NCBI GenBank assembly: GCA_039962225.1
Contig: JAMPKV010000026.1
Span: 18,527-82,526, forward strand
Length of the DNA: 64,000 nucleotides
Source: Microcoleus sp. AS-A8
GTDB lineage: Bacteria; Cyanobacteriota; Cyanobacteriia; Cyanobacteriales; Coleofasciculaceae
Reading direction: 5' to 3'
Shown here in pieces: positions 39,201 to 48,390 of the stretch (its first letter is position 1; each line of letters opens with the position of its first letter). Under the pieces are notes generated by a model that was not told the origin of the DNA, made no database searches, and saw only the letters and a list, made by a program, of their open reading frames with translations. A program made the translations under genes and the position numbers.

Positions 39201-41605
39201 GCGAAGAGTGGGGTCGTGTCAAAAACAACATCGATATTCAAAACACCGTGGAGGCTGCCTTCGTGGGCACAGATGGCAAAACCTACCTGTTTAGTGGCGA
39301 TCAGTTCGTGGTCTACGCGGCGGACTCCCTGGTCAACAAGAAGTATGTCTACGGAAATATTGAGCAGTTGCCGCGATCAATCAAAGATCACTGGGGTGGA
39401 TTAACGCGGGTGTCCTTAGCCTTTGTCAAGGATGAGAAAACCTATCTGTTTGAACCCGCCGATGCTCAGGGCAACGCCCGTTATGTCTGCTACTCCACAA
39501 CGGACTACAGCCAGTCGGATGCAGGGTTTCCAAAAGTAAGCGAAGGCGATCGCAGCTTCTGGCAAATCCCCGCTGATTACGTTGACGAAGAATTTAAAAC
39601 GATTAACGCGGTGCTATTTGAAGGAGAAAACATATTTCTCATCAGTGGCAAACGCTATATTCAATACGATGTTGATCCGGGGCAATGGACCTATCCCAAA
39701 CCGTTGGCGAGAATCTGGCGCGACATTCCCTTTAACAATGACACCTTCAAGCGCATTAAAACGGCATTTACCGGACGGGATGGCAACACCTACTTCTTTG
39801 CGGAAGATCATTATGTGATCTGTGAAAACCAGCAATTTCAGCCTCCCGCCCCGATTAATCAACGCTGGGGTAAAGTGCGAAATAACTTTACGGATCATCC
39901 TCAAGGGAACCGGGTCGATGCCGCCTTTATATTCCAAGGCCAAACCACCTATTTGTTTTCTGGCGATCAGTATGTGCGCTATTCCGGCAGCAATTACCGT
40001 TATGTGGATGAGGGCTATCCCAAAACTATTGCTACGAATCTGCTTACGGAAGCGGGTTTTCAGAATCTGCCGGAAGCTTTTGAAGATATCCTCACCATGC
40101 GGGGGAATGATGGCGGGCGAGTCATATCGGCAGTTTTGGCGAGCGATCGCACCCTCTATCTGTTAGTGGGCGATCGCTGGCACGCCGTCTCCCAAAGCCT
40201 CACTGCCACCTATCCCCTTAGTCGCTTTGGTCACCTGAAGAATAACATCGTGCAACACAACAAAGTTGATGCTGCCCTATTCCAGGAACCCAGTGGGCAG
40301 ACTTTCCTGTTCTCTGGCGATCAGGGGGTGCGCTATAGCGATGATACCTATACCTTTGTAGATGATGGATATCCCAAATCCCTTGCCACTATTCTGACCC
40401 AAGAGTTGGGTCTGACATCCCTACCCGACACCTTTCAATACGGGATTGATGCAGTGCTCAAAGGGGGTGATGGTAGGCTTTATGTGTTCAAGGGCAAAGA
40501 ATATCTGCGTTCCGACCAGGCAACCTCGCAGTTGATCGCAGCCTTCTGGGGCAAAGTGAACAATAACTTCGTGTCGAGCGATCGCACCGACCCCAGTCGT
40601 GTCCTTCTGGATGCAGCCTTTATCGCGCCAAATGGCAACCTTTATGCCTTTAAGGGCGATCAATACATTCGCTATTCCAATCTGGAACAGGAATATGTCG
40701 ATGAAGGATTTCCCAAGTTGATTCAAGACAATTGGGGCAATTTACCCGTGGAGTTTGAGGCATCGATTTCCGGTGGATTTGTGTTTGAAGGCAAAACCTA
40801 TCTGCTCAAGGATAATGACTACGTGCGCTACTCAAATTCGACCTATCAACTGATCGATACCATTTGCCCACAAAAAGTCAAGTACCGCTGGGGTGACTGG
40901 TCGGATTATTTGCTCAATGATTTGTACATTATCACACGCTTCAAACAGCTCCAGGATGGCTACAGTAGCGGGGGACACTCCCTGCTCGATCTCCTGCATC
41001 CCGAAACAGATCCCGTTGCCGATCCCTATGCCATGCTGGCGGAGTTGTTTAAATGGGATATGGATGAGGTCAAATGGCTGAAACGCAAGAATGCCTTTTT
41101 AAGGGATGACACCCTGTTTGAAATCCAGTTCAAGCTGGAAATTATCATCAGACTATTTGACATTTTTGCGATCGCTCAAAAAATAGGAGCATCCCCTTCT
41201 GAACTTTACGAGGGGGTTTGGCGGAAGCGATATGAGCCGGATACGTTAAAGGAATATGAGCTGAATTTGATAGCCGATTCTACTGGAAAAACCTTGCCAG
41301 AAACAGGGAAACGGCTCATAGCGATTGCCCAAAATGATCAGACTGGATTGCATTTTCGTATTTTTGATCGCAGGGAAAATAAAGTTGTCGATTTACGAGA
41401 AGTAGAACTGAAAGGAAGTCGAAGTAAGGAATTAGAAAGTCTTAAGGCACAGCTTCAGCCGTATTGGAATAGCAATGCATCATCAATTCCCCCAGCAAAC
41501 AAAGAAAGTATTGTAGATGCTGTCATATCAATTACAGGATATAGCCCATTAAAAGATGCCGCTGATACCTTATATCGATTTTTGGCACTGATTCACCGTG
41601 CATAA
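33212..41605 (+). CDS. Giant TcA-like protein with VRP1 domain and about 24 hemopexin repeats
   Basis: I chose the ATG at 33212 (AGAGG five bases upstream); ATG 33182 and TTG 33158 are in-frame alternatives. The product is about 2797 aa. Residues about 1-450 match the VRP1/Salmonella virulence plasmid A domain that opens TcA-type toxins (VLSPAAYLVDLLQLLDDN, LSLEEFEAII-like helices, IRLQRKIGLSFTELDLILRT). A very acidic Asp/Glu stretch follows at about 711-768. Residues about 1230-2560 are hemopexin-type repeats (DAAFxGxDGKTYLFSGDQYV, R-Y-S, VDEGYPK, WG). I count about 24, which equals six four-bladed propellers. The end carries a helical part and a module RLIAIAQNDQTGLHFRIFDR shared with the next gene. 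No signal peptide is present, as in Tc toxins. It corresponds to TcaA/TccA of two-gene TcA systems. Confidence 0.82.
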   Translation: MAANSDLPSYEEIFGRLDFKKGDDGRSVLSPAAYLVDLLQLLDDNLPMRNLSKVKGLHQRRGDIKNILLNTDNAFTWIPYLDIVNDILGQKVGSDTYATLQKQQYPFNLPFNFENERIKKFLHYLNVSSEELYKLFSLEFDPVLIGREYLKLSIEEFEAIIQSPTTTDLKAYSKITKSSERAKPANLQVANFLAATRLSGVELRELLYQNLSETAKEPNQSTTNSTIKNERVKATDFFINYGLGGYAVLHDKEESIVWNTGDTKPVSIPDAWFDRTQRVIRLQRKIGLSFTELDLILRTCCQHASGQSDLDGQVIQKMAVIKQLCDRYEIAADVACSFFRPMNVLGIGDGLEPEDLFNRVFNGKFAHPDKKYIRGSAFAPASYANYATLPYPDDILSSNGKEYRKRVSQALGMSDAQLVMIVNKFRDHAKQVGVKPSLFDEKVAIDLPALSLLFRLSQLVEILELSYEDLFNLFDILEKDPIIRTFSHFNILIPTAPQEQDCYLIIAGNDAAASMWLVQMLGAIAQWLQTNDVSAGELKQWLTGAYKDEAEATASRQQRIDFLNSLYQQFKPLMFSADTFASEAESGAEEIEAIDRRTARIIYQTFIEKDSGLVASQDNRLVKYDTRLTEKAIYQALTQLERFNPEDFTGLGLESKVLDKIFNNLILKDYISPEGLLLEEQFPTTAEQFELETDFSAYRDEVFTIIHDLLMEAMEVEDAEAKGGMDDAEFDENEIDESESDDEMSVGMDDTEDDEDEDDETEDDEMGEMSLSLSLAARSPNLTVELAIYPSDLEVLTDLSEKNRNELYDNLIFNGYIDEEGNVLQTDFLADQDNVEDFELNTDIANYARQIFNLILGQIQQFHQAELALDREVFADLPLKPFEIDNLMENLVFNEYINFNHLILNKDALLTTTPETFNLALAFYPHRRRILKNIQRFIREFKSDFYTLSRDLFAHIADEIAARQVYQHLEPDYLRNGLLKGRMLEDETEGFFLDVDNFPKFVLGAPFSSNDTEIIFGAIQTMVRTAKKYQFTPQVLEELDFDLDEQEKLIDILESTGYLRDRTYLTWEKVSYFLRIDNALEFTLTGFEDYNKDIFFALHEVAKVIDADVQAIAAQFKTLAESQSSVLLEALQDHFGVDADIIQTLCQRVLQNTVSIAEEFLVPILAVVNSQDVIAVEPDNNTFNFAYRRIWQFAAIAAKLGLNQIETEIVWQDQDLVEKFPEKLALPPGVDRMDALLETQLADGKGVIYLFTGNQYWRYSAENYKLLPPEGQPLAPPKAQPLTTLSVLFAEITKVNAAFTAPSVGLVLIAQGITYRKAKGSDRWVQLGAQQPGPQLSQLGAQSAKIWGKVSNNFEDLQRVEATFQDRDGRTYLFSGNQYIRYSSDDYSTVDEGYPLRIKQHWRQDALCSKSVDEESSTTETKNDLPKAFQTSIDASFQDVNGKTYLFKDKYYFCLESSEPETLINQTWGKVRNNFETLGKIDAAYADGNQVFIFSDDQVIAYQDSLENAQILIQEGFPKRLRNQYPKLPPEFVDGVEAAFKGQDGSLYLFKGGTVLKYSSDLETSTESPVKESWGRVRNTFTSPKGGRVDAAFVGLDGKTYLFSKDQYVRYSGADYTKVDDGFPRTIDQDWGGLNRVQDAFILDGKTYLFGTQSGKKNTVYVRYSTHDYTKLDEGYPKPPNDNWWNLPLSLVEEGADFETIDAVFNAPDDKIYLFSGDKFIYFDQQQRWWSEPQKLAKTWSLPFKTERVSAAFTGKDGKTYVFSGTQFIKYSGQDYSRADDRYPNITNRYWGYTTNNIVRTGRVDAVLVVESHEKNAAGQEQATVHTYLFSGNQYFRYRGSDYTEVEEGYPKTIATSLQLEPRFKNLDSSTLASIQDGIDAAFADRRQIYLFKGSQCYVVSETLYKDYGNLGLTGVSCAFVEKGTIFLDDAEGWQHHSSLEGLATHKIPLLPPCLRQVPDAFQTGINAVLQGRDRNTYLFKGSNCFNVSLNRFYPLSEEWGRVKNNIDIQNTVEAAFVGTDGKTYLFSGDQFVVYAADSLVNKKYVYGNIEQLPRSIKDHWGGLTRVSLAFVKDEKTYLFEPADAQGNARYVCYSTTDYSQSDAGFPKVSEGDRSFWQIPADYVDEEFKTINAVLFEGENIFLISGKRYIQYDVDPGQWTYPKPLARIWRDIPFNNDTFKRIKTAFTGRDGNTYFFAEDHYVICENQQFQPPAPINQRWGKVRNNFTDHPQGNRVDAAFIFQGQTTYLFSGDQYVRYSGSNYRYVDEGYPKTIATNLLTEAGFQNLPEAFEDILTMRGNDGGRVISAVLASDRTLYLLVGDRWHAVSQSLTATYPLSRFGHLKNNIVQHNKVDAALFQEPSGQTFLFSGDQGVRYSDDTYTFVDDGYPKSLATILTQELGLTSLPDTFQYGIDAVLKGGDGRLYVFKGKEYLRSDQATSQLIAAFWGKVNNNFVSSDRTDPSRVLLDAAFIAPNGNLYAFKGDQYIRYSNLEQEYVDEGFPKLIQDNWGNLPVEFEASISGGFVFEGKTYLLKDNDYVRYSNSTYQLIDTICPQKVKYRWGDWSDYLLNDLYIITRFKQLQDGYSSGGHSLLDLLHPETDPVADPYAMLAELFKWDMDEVKWLKRKNAFLRDDTLFEIQFKLEIIIRLFDIFAIAQKIGASPSELYEGVWRKRYEPDTLKEYELNLIADSTGKTLPETGKRLIAIAQNDQTGLHFRIFDRRENKVVDLREVELKGSRSKELESLKAQLQPYWNSNASSIPPANKESIVDAVISITGYSPLKDAADTLYRFLALIHRA

Positions 41606-41664
41606 TTGCACCGCTTTTCTGAAAAACCAGTCCATCTTTAGTATTGCGATTTCCATGTTTTATT

Positions 41665-44600
41665 ATGTCAAATAATGATTGGCTCCAGATTTCCCAACAA
41701 TTGCACGATGAGCTGAATGTGATTAAGCGCGATGCCCTCGTGCCCTATGTGATTTCGCAGGAGGCTGGGGTTGAGAACGAGCGGGAGTTGTATGAACAAC
41801 TGCTAATTGATGTGGAGATGGGGAGTTGTGGGAAGACATCGAGAATAGAGGAAGCGATCGCCGCTGTACAACTCTATTTCCATCGCTATTTCGTCAATCT
41901 GGAAGCGACCAATTTAAATAATTCTGAAGCCATCAAGCACAAATTAAAACTTTATTGGCAATGGATGAAGAATTATCGGGTGTGGGAAGCTAACCGCAAG
42001 GTATTTCTGTATCCAGAAAACTATATTCGCCCGGAATTGCGGGACACTAAAACCCCTGCTTTCAAAACCCTCGAAGATGATTTATTGCAAGGCGAAATAA
42101 CCGAAGCCGCCGCTCAACGAGTCTATCAAAAATATCTAGACGAATACACGGAAGTGTCACGGCTTACCATTGCTGGAGGCTATGTCTACGACTCGACGGA
42201 TATGAGCGGTCAACCCGCCAAAAGCCTCGTGCTGTTTGGCCGCACCAAAACCGATCCGCGCCGCTACTATTACCGGATGGCACAGTTTTTGGGCAGTGGG
42301 AAAGCGACAACCTGGAGTCCCTGGCTGAAGGTGGATACCCAAATTGAGGCTGATAAGGTGTATCCGGTTTTTGCCTTCAATCGTGTCTTTGTGTTTTGGG
42401 TGAAGCTCGACACCATTGTCGAAACTCCCACCTCTACAGCCCTCACAACCACAGAGTCCTCGGTTGCGGGTAGCGAAGGTAAGACTCAGGCGATATCCTC
42501 CACACCCCAGTCCTCCACCCATGTCCTCCGCATTTTTTACTCGTTCTATAACCTCAACAAAGAATGGGTTCCTGCCCAAACCTTTCGACCCAAAGACGAA
42601 GCGGCTGAAAAGATCGAAATTAAGATGCCACCCGGTATCGTCGCGAAAGATATTAAGAACATTGGATTATTGGTTGAAACCTCCAGTAAGCTCAGCGTTC
42701 CTGGTAGTGAAGCTAATGCAAACCATGAAAATATTATTATTCAATGCACCTATGAAGTGCCTGTTACGGAATATGACCTGAATTTGTATCCATCTTTGGT
42801 AGATAAACCGTTGCCGGAAGCAGGGGAACGGCTGTTTGCGATTGGCAAAGAAGCCGATGGTGCATTGATTTTCCGCGCCTTTGATTATCAGGAAAGACGG
42901 GTACTCGATATGCGAGAATCCGCCATACCGGAAGGGAAACGCCCTCAACTCGATGTACTGAAACTGTTACTTTGGCGGTTTTGGAGTGGCGCAGTGCCTA
43001 TGACGCCTGAAGCCCAAACAGCTCTCATTACTATCGTGACCGAATTGACGGGTTACTCTCCCCTACGCCCCCAGGCCGGTGAAGCCAGAACCATCACCTG
43101 CTATCGCACCTTTAGTCTGACTCCGGAGCTGTATACGGTCAAATTATGGAATCAGGACTCGTTTGAGAATGCCAGCAACATCTTTAGCTCGATTTTTGAT
43201 GAGCCGGATATTCCTGCCGACCAGATGGTGATGTTCAATACGGGGGATCAATCGACGGAAGGTTCCTGGTTTAGTTTCGACTATAAAGGGGGTAGCTTCC
43301 TCTGCAAGCCGGATGTGGGCGTTTTAGGTCGTGAGTTGTGGCCAAAATCCATTCCCAACAATGAAGATGGACTGCCCAAGTGGTCTGGGATCGATGCGGC
43401 TGTGCAGTTGCCCCAGCGCGGCACCGTTCGTAAAACCTTCTTCTTTAAGAACGATAAAACATACGTTTCCGCTGATGCCTTTTCAAGCACAATCCCATTC
43501 TCTGCTGAAACCCCGATCCAAGAGGCTTGGGGAAAAGTAGACAACAACATTGAAAGAACGGGGATTGTGAACGCGGCTTATGTGCATAAAGAAACCCAAA
43601 GGGTGATAGAAACCCCACAAGATTTTCAAATCCCAAGATTGAAAGAAGTCCAAACGACCTATTTGTTTAGTGGTAACCAGTACTTTGCTTACTCCAACAA
43701 TGGTGGCTCCAAGCCCTATGAATGGGTGGACGAGGGCTATCCTCGACCGATTTCCGAGCATCCCAGTTTCCCCGATCGGAATAAACCCAATTGGACGACC
43801 ATTGATGCGGTGTTTCAAGGAAAAGACAAAAAAGTCTACTTCTTCAACAACACGACGAAAACCTATCTGGTGTCTGGTTCATCCACAGAGCGGTCGATCA
43901 AAGATGATTGGGGCAGCGTCACGAAATCATCGTTCATCAAGGATTTTAGACCGCCAGACGAGGACAAGACTGCACCGTCTGTGGATGCCGCGTTTGTTGT
44001 AGGCAGTGGTGCCACTGCCACCACCTATCTCATCCATCGATTTCAGTATGTCAAATACACTGCGGGTTCCGACTATAGCGTGATCAATGGTGAACCTAAA
44101 GCTCATGACTTCCTGGAGCTATTGATTGAGCTAGGATTTAACGCCAATAGCAAAAACGAAGCTGAAAAAAATGCTCTCAGAAACGAACGGGTGGCGGCGG
44201 CCTATAACAAAGGGTCGGATGTGTATTTCTTCACGACAGCAAAGAATAATTATGAATATAAAAATGGTCAATTAACCCTTCTCACAGATAACAAGACGGA
44301 ATGGTCCGCAGGCTTTGAGTTAAATGGTGTCGTCTATCAATTTGCTGGACGAAAATTAACGGCTACAAATACCAAGGATGAGGTGACGGTTGCACACAGC
44401 ATTCACGCTGCCTTTGTGGGTGCCGACAATCATGTCTACCTGTTCCGGCAGTCGGATTACATCGCGGTGTCTAAAACGAACCTCTCGATCCAGTCCCTCG
44501 ATACGGCGATCGCCGCTTGGAATAGTCAATCCAGTGAGGAAAAATGGGGCAAAATGGGCGATAACATCGCTCGCACCGGACAGATTGATGCGGCATTTTG

Positions 44601-47600
44601 CGATGGCGACAAAACCTATTTATTCAGTAGCGATGAGTATGTGGTGTATTCGGGCAGTAAGTATGGCTCCTGCCGTGTGAACTACCCCGATGCGGGATAT
44701 CCCAAAAAACTTAGAACGAACTCGGATAAATTTCCCCAATGGGACAAAATGCAGCCCATCTTGCAGACATTTACGGCAGAGGGTCTCAGAAGCACAATCT
44801 ATTACTTCGACAAGACGAATCAAACCTATGTGCAATCGGACAATCCCAGCGTTGGAACTTTGACCAGCCCCGCCTCAACTCCAGCCCAATGGGGTCGCGT
44901 TAAAAATAATATTGCTGAACAGGGTGTGGTGGATACAGCCTTTGTCAAAGGAGATGACAGCAGAAACTACCTGTTTTTAACCACTGGAGACCAAATTTTT
45001 CGCTACACAATATTGGCGAAAAAGAACACCAATTCCACCTTGGATGCACCCCTGAGTGATTTTGTCGATCGCGGCTATCCCAAAAAATTTACCTGGGATT
45101 CGCCTCGCATTGATGCAGCCTTCACCTTGGGTGGAAAAACCTATTTGTTTGCAGGCAGTCACTATTTCCGACTCAGCGATCTGCACAACGGTGAACTTCA
45201 GGAACTGACCACACCACCCAAATTCAAGCCCATTCGCCGCAATTGGGGCAATTTGCCCAAGGAACTGACAGCGGGATTGGATGGCGCGTTCGATGTTCCG
45301 GGTGAGGGCGAAGCGCAAGATCTGTATTTATTTCAGGGCGATCGCTACATCAAATACACCATCCACGATAAAAACAGCACCCAACCCTTTGAACTGGAGG
45401 ATGTGCGTTATGAAATTGTTCGCCTCACTACCAGCGTGGCCTATCGCTTAAATCAAGAATTTTTTATAGGAGGATTGCCCAGGCTGCTCAGTCTGGCCAC
45501 TCAGCAAATCGATGATACGCCCTCCTTCAAACTGACGAGCAATACCATCCTAGCAGCTGAGGTTGCCACCACCATCAAGGTGAAACCCGGCAAAGTCGAT
45601 GAAACAAAATTGCCCAAGAGTTCCTATCTCGATTTCTCCAGCGCCAATGGTCTCTATTACTGGGAGATCTTTTTCCATGCGCCGTTCCTGATTGCCCAGG
45701 CCCTGAATCTGGGGCAGCAATTTGAAGCGGCGAAGAAATGGTACGAATATATTTATGACCCGACGGGTGTAGCTCCCTATTGGAAGTTTCTGCCTTTTAC
45801 GGAAGATATCCCGACGGTAGCCCGTGTGGATGAGGCGCTGATTAATGCCTATTTAACCGATCCCTTTGACCCCCACGCGATCGCCGCACTCCGACCGATG
45901 GCCTATCAAAAGGCGATTGTCATGGCATACCTTGATAATCTGCTCGATTGGGGCGATATGTTATTTCAGCAATACACGCGGGAAAGCATCAACGAAGCGC
46001 GGATGCTCTACATCCTGGCCTACGATTTGCTGGGAGACAAGCCCGAAAACCTCGGACGGAAGTCCCTATCAGAAGACCAGCGTTACGCCCAATTGCAAAC
46101 GGACACAGGGATTCAGCGCAGTGAACAACGGATTGACCAACAAATGAGCCAGCCCGATGGGATTCAACCGGGAGGGCAAGAGACCATTCGTCTGACCTTA
46201 AAGAATTTAACGGATGGAGACCAGGATTATGACTTCCTGGTGTATCCCACCGAAACGCCCCATGCCAGCGTGCCAAATCCCTATTTCTTTGTTCCCGAAA
46301 ACACCGTCCTCATGGATTATTGGGGGCGGGTCGAAGATCGTCTGTACAAAATTCGGCATTGCCTCAACATCATGGGCATCAGTCAACCGTTACCCCTGTT
46401 CGAGCCGCCGATCGATCCGATGGCACTAGTGCGGGCTGTAGGGACGGGAGCCAGCCTCCGCAGCGCGATCGCCAGTTTGAATGTGCCTGTGCCTCACTAC
46501 CGCTTTGAGTTCATGCTACGCAAAGCCCAGGAATTGGTGCAAAGGCTGAGCCAGTTTGGCAACGATTTGCTGGCTGCTTTGGAAAAGAAAGATGCCGAAG
46601 AGCTGAGCCTGCTGCAAAATCGGCAGGAAGGCATTATTCTGAACTTGACTCGCGCCACCAAAGAAGATCAAATTCAGGAGGCAAAGTACAGTCGGCAAGC
46701 CCTGGAGGAGAGTCTAGTAGCCACCACCTATCAACGCGACCATTACCAAAGTTTGATTGCCAATGGCTTAACCTCGCTCGAATCCGGTCAAATTGCCATG
46801 ATGATTCTGGGGTCTGGGCTGATGACTGCGGCAGGGATCGTCAAAATTGCAGGAGCGATTGTCTATGGCACTCCTGATTTTCATATTGGTCCTTTTTGCT
46901 TTGGTAGCACCACGGGCGGCAAAAGCTGGGGTGAGTCGATCAGCAAGATTTCGGAGGCGCTGGAAAACTCTGGGGATGGCATTAGTATGATCGGTGATGC
47001 GATCGGGATTTATGCCCAGCATGAGCGATCGAAACAAGATTGGACCTTGCAAAAGGCAATGGCTGACAGTGAAATCAAGCAAATCGGGCTGCAAATTCAA
47101 GGAGCCATGCTCCAGGAAAAAATAGCCGAGCGCGAACTCGCCATCCTCGATCAGCAAATTGCCCAAAACGAGTCCATCAGCACCTACATGCGGGATAAGT
47201 TTTCCAATGCTCAGCTTTACCAGTGGATGGCAAGCAAGCTGTCAGGGCTGTATTACCAAACCTATCAAATGGCCTTTGACATGGCCAAAGCCGCCGAAAA
47301 AGCCTTCCAGTTTGAGCGTGGTATGAAAGAAAGTGACGTCAACTTTATCAACGGTCCCTACTGGGATAGCCAACGCAAAGGCTTACTGGCGGGAGATAGC
47401 TTAGCACTGGATTTAGACCGGATGGAAAAAGCCTACATCGATAGCAATCGCCGGGGCTTTGAAATTACCAAAAATATTTCCCTACTGGATCTCGATCCTG
47501 TAGCACTGCTGCGATTGAAAACTAAGGGTGTTTGTGAATTCTCCCTCACAGAAAGCCTGTTCGACTACGACTTTCCGGGGCACTATTGCCGCCAGATTCG

Positions 47601-48372
47601 CACCCTGTCGCTGTCTTTTGACTTTGGAGAAACCAGTCAATCGGTGATGGCGACTCTCACTCAACTGAACCACAAGACGGTGCTGGAACCCGACCCCAAA
47701 GCAGTGAAATATCTGCTAGATCCGAAGGATCAACCGCCCGAATCGCTGCGTAACGGCTGGAAGGCAAACCAGCAAATTGCCCTGTCCCATGTAGACGAGG
47801 GCGAAAAGAACAACGGTTTGTTTGAGCTGCGGTTTGATGATGAACGCTACCTGCCGTTTGAAAATACTGGTGCGGTTTCGACCTGGCGACTGGAACTGAA
47901 CGGCAAGAAAAATTCCTACAACATCAACACCCTGCGGGATGTCATCATCAACCTCAAATACACCGCCGAACAAGGAGGACAGGTATTTGCCAGTGCGGTG
48001 AAAGGGTTGCTGAAACCCTATCCCACTGCCCGCTTCTTTGATGTGGCGCAGGAGTTTCCCGATGAGTGGGCGGACTTTCTAGAGGGCGAAGATGATGAAT
48101 TAATCCTGTCGATGAGCCGTGACCTATTCCCCAATATGAGCAGTAGCAAGATTACGGGTATCTTTGCCAGCTATGACTTAGCTGAACCGGGAGCTATCAG
48201 CATGATGCTGAATCGCGACAAAAACCTGGTTCTGAAGGATGGCAAGTTCTTGCAAGCCAGCGGGCTGAGTATCAGCAGCCGGGGGTCGGAGTGGACGTTT
48301 ACCATCAATGGCGATAAGGGGATTCTCAACACCATTAGTCTGGTACTCAGCTATAAAGCCCATGTTGAATAA
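41665..48372 (+). CDS. TcA-like C-terminal component: neuraminidase-like, pore and TcB-binding domains with hemopexin repeats
   Basis: The 2235-aa protein starts at ATG 41665; a TTG at 41644 is less likely. Residues about 30-250 match the TcA neuraminidase-like/ABC-toxin N region (LLIDVEMGSCGKTSRIEEAI, WMKNYRVWEANRKVFLYPEN, RYYYRMAQFL). Then come the RLFAIGKEADGALIFRAFDY module (about 385), about 12 hemopexin repeats (570-1245, three propellers), and the TcA linker FHAPFLIAQALNLGQQFEAA with AYLDNLLDWGDMLF. The pore region is at 1680-1890 (hydrophobic MMILGSGLMTAAGIVKIAGA). The TcB-binding domain is at 1892-2235 (GPYWDSQRKGLLAGDSLALD, FDYDFPGHYCRQIRTLSLSF). It pairs with the preceding gene, 59 bp upstream, to form a split TcA translocon. 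Confidence 0.87.
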   Translation: MSNNDWLQISQQLHDELNVIKRDALVPYVISQEAGVENERELYEQLLIDVEMGSCGKTSRIEEAIAAVQLYFHRYFVNLEATNLNNSEAIKHKLKLYWQWMKNYRVWEANRKVFLYPENYIRPELRDTKTPAFKTLEDDLLQGEITEAAAQRVYQKYLDEYTEVSRLTIAGGYVYDSTDMSGQPAKSLVLFGRTKTDPRRYYYRMAQFLGSGKATTWSPWLKVDTQIEADKVYPVFAFNRVFVFWVKLDTIVETPTSTALTTTESSVAGSEGKTQAISSTPQSSTHVLRIFYSFYNLNKEWVPAQTFRPKDEAAEKIEIKMPPGIVAKDIKNIGLLVETSSKLSVPGSEANANHENIIIQCTYEVPVTEYDLNLYPSLVDKPLPEAGERLFAIGKEADGALIFRAFDYQERRVLDMRESAIPEGKRPQLDVLKLLLWRFWSGAVPMTPEAQTALITIVTELTGYSPLRPQAGEARTITCYRTFSLTPELYTVKLWNQDSFENASNIFSSIFDEPDIPADQMVMFNTGDQSTEGSWFSFDYKGGSFLCKPDVGVLGRELWPKSIPNNEDGLPKWSGIDAAVQLPQRGTVRKTFFFKNDKTYVSADAFSSTIPFSAETPIQEAWGKVDNNIERTGIVNAAYVHKETQRVIETPQDFQIPRLKEVQTTYLFSGNQYFAYSNNGGSKPYEWVDEGYPRPISEHPSFPDRNKPNWTTIDAVFQGKDKKVYFFNNTTKTYLVSGSSTERSIKDDWGSVTKSSFIKDFRPPDEDKTAPSVDAAFVVGSGATATTYLIHRFQYVKYTAGSDYSVINGEPKAHDFLELLIELGFNANSKNEAEKNALRNERVAAAYNKGSDVYFFTTAKNNYEYKNGQLTLLTDNKTEWSAGFELNGVVYQFAGRKLTATNTKDEVTVAHSIHAAFVGADNHVYLFRQSDYIAVSKTNLSIQSLDTAIAAWNSQSSEEKWGKMGDNIARTGQIDAAFCDGDKTYLFSSDEYVVYSGSKYGSCRVNYPDAGYPKKLRTNSDKFPQWDKMQPILQTFTAEGLRSTIYYFDKTNQTYVQSDNPSVGTLTSPASTPAQWGRVKNNIAEQGVVDTAFVKGDDSRNYLFLTTGDQIFRYTILAKKNTNSTLDAPLSDFVDRGYPKKFTWDSPRIDAAFTLGGKTYLFAGSHYFRLSDLHNGELQELTTPPKFKPIRRNWGNLPKELTAGLDGAFDVPGEGEAQDLYLFQGDRYIKYTIHDKNSTQPFELEDVRYEIVRLTTSVAYRLNQEFFIGGLPRLLSLATQQIDDTPSFKLTSNTILAAEVATTIKVKPGKVDETKLPKSSYLDFSSANGLYYWEIFFHAPFLIAQALNLGQQFEAAKKWYEYIYDPTGVAPYWKFLPFTEDIPTVARVDEALINAYLTDPFDPHAIAALRPMAYQKAIVMAYLDNLLDWGDMLFQQYTRESINEARMLYILAYDLLGDKPENLGRKSLSEDQRYAQLQTDTGIQRSEQRIDQQMSQPDGIQPGGQETIRLTLKNLTDGDQDYDFLVYPTETPHASVPNPYFFVPENTVLMDYWGRVEDRLYKIRHCLNIMGISQPLPLFEPPIDPMALVRAVGTGASLRSAIASLNVPVPHYRFEFMLRKAQELVQRLSQFGNDLLAALEKKDAEELSLLQNRQEGIILNLTRATKEDQIQEAKYSRQALEESLVATTYQRDHYQSLIANGLTSLESGQIAMMILGSGLMTAAGIVKIAGAIVYGTPDFHIGPFCFGSTTGGKSWGESISKISEALENSGDGISMIGDAIGIYAQHERSKQDWTLQKAMADSEIKQIGLQIQGAMLQEKIAERELAILDQQIAQNESISTYMRDKFSNAQLYQWMASKLSGLYYQTYQMAFDMAKAAEKAFQFERGMKESDVNFINGPYWDSQRKGLLAGDSLALDLDRMEKAYIDSNRRGFEITKNISLLDLDPVALLRLKTKGVCEFSLTESLFDYDFPGHYCRQIRTLSLSFDFGETSQSVMATLTQLNHKTVLEPDPKAVKYLLDPKDQPPESLRNGWKANQQIALSHVDEGEKNNGLFELRFDDERYLPFENTGAVSTWRLELNGKKNSYNINTLRDVIINLKYTAEQGGQVFASAVKGLLKPYPTARFFDVAQEFPDEWADFLEGEDDELILSMSRDLFPNMSSSKITGIFASYDLAEPGAISMMLNRDKNLVLKDGKFLQASGLSISSRGSEWTFTINGDKGILNTISLVLSYKAHVE

Positions 48373-48390
48373 AGTAAGGGGGAATGAGGA

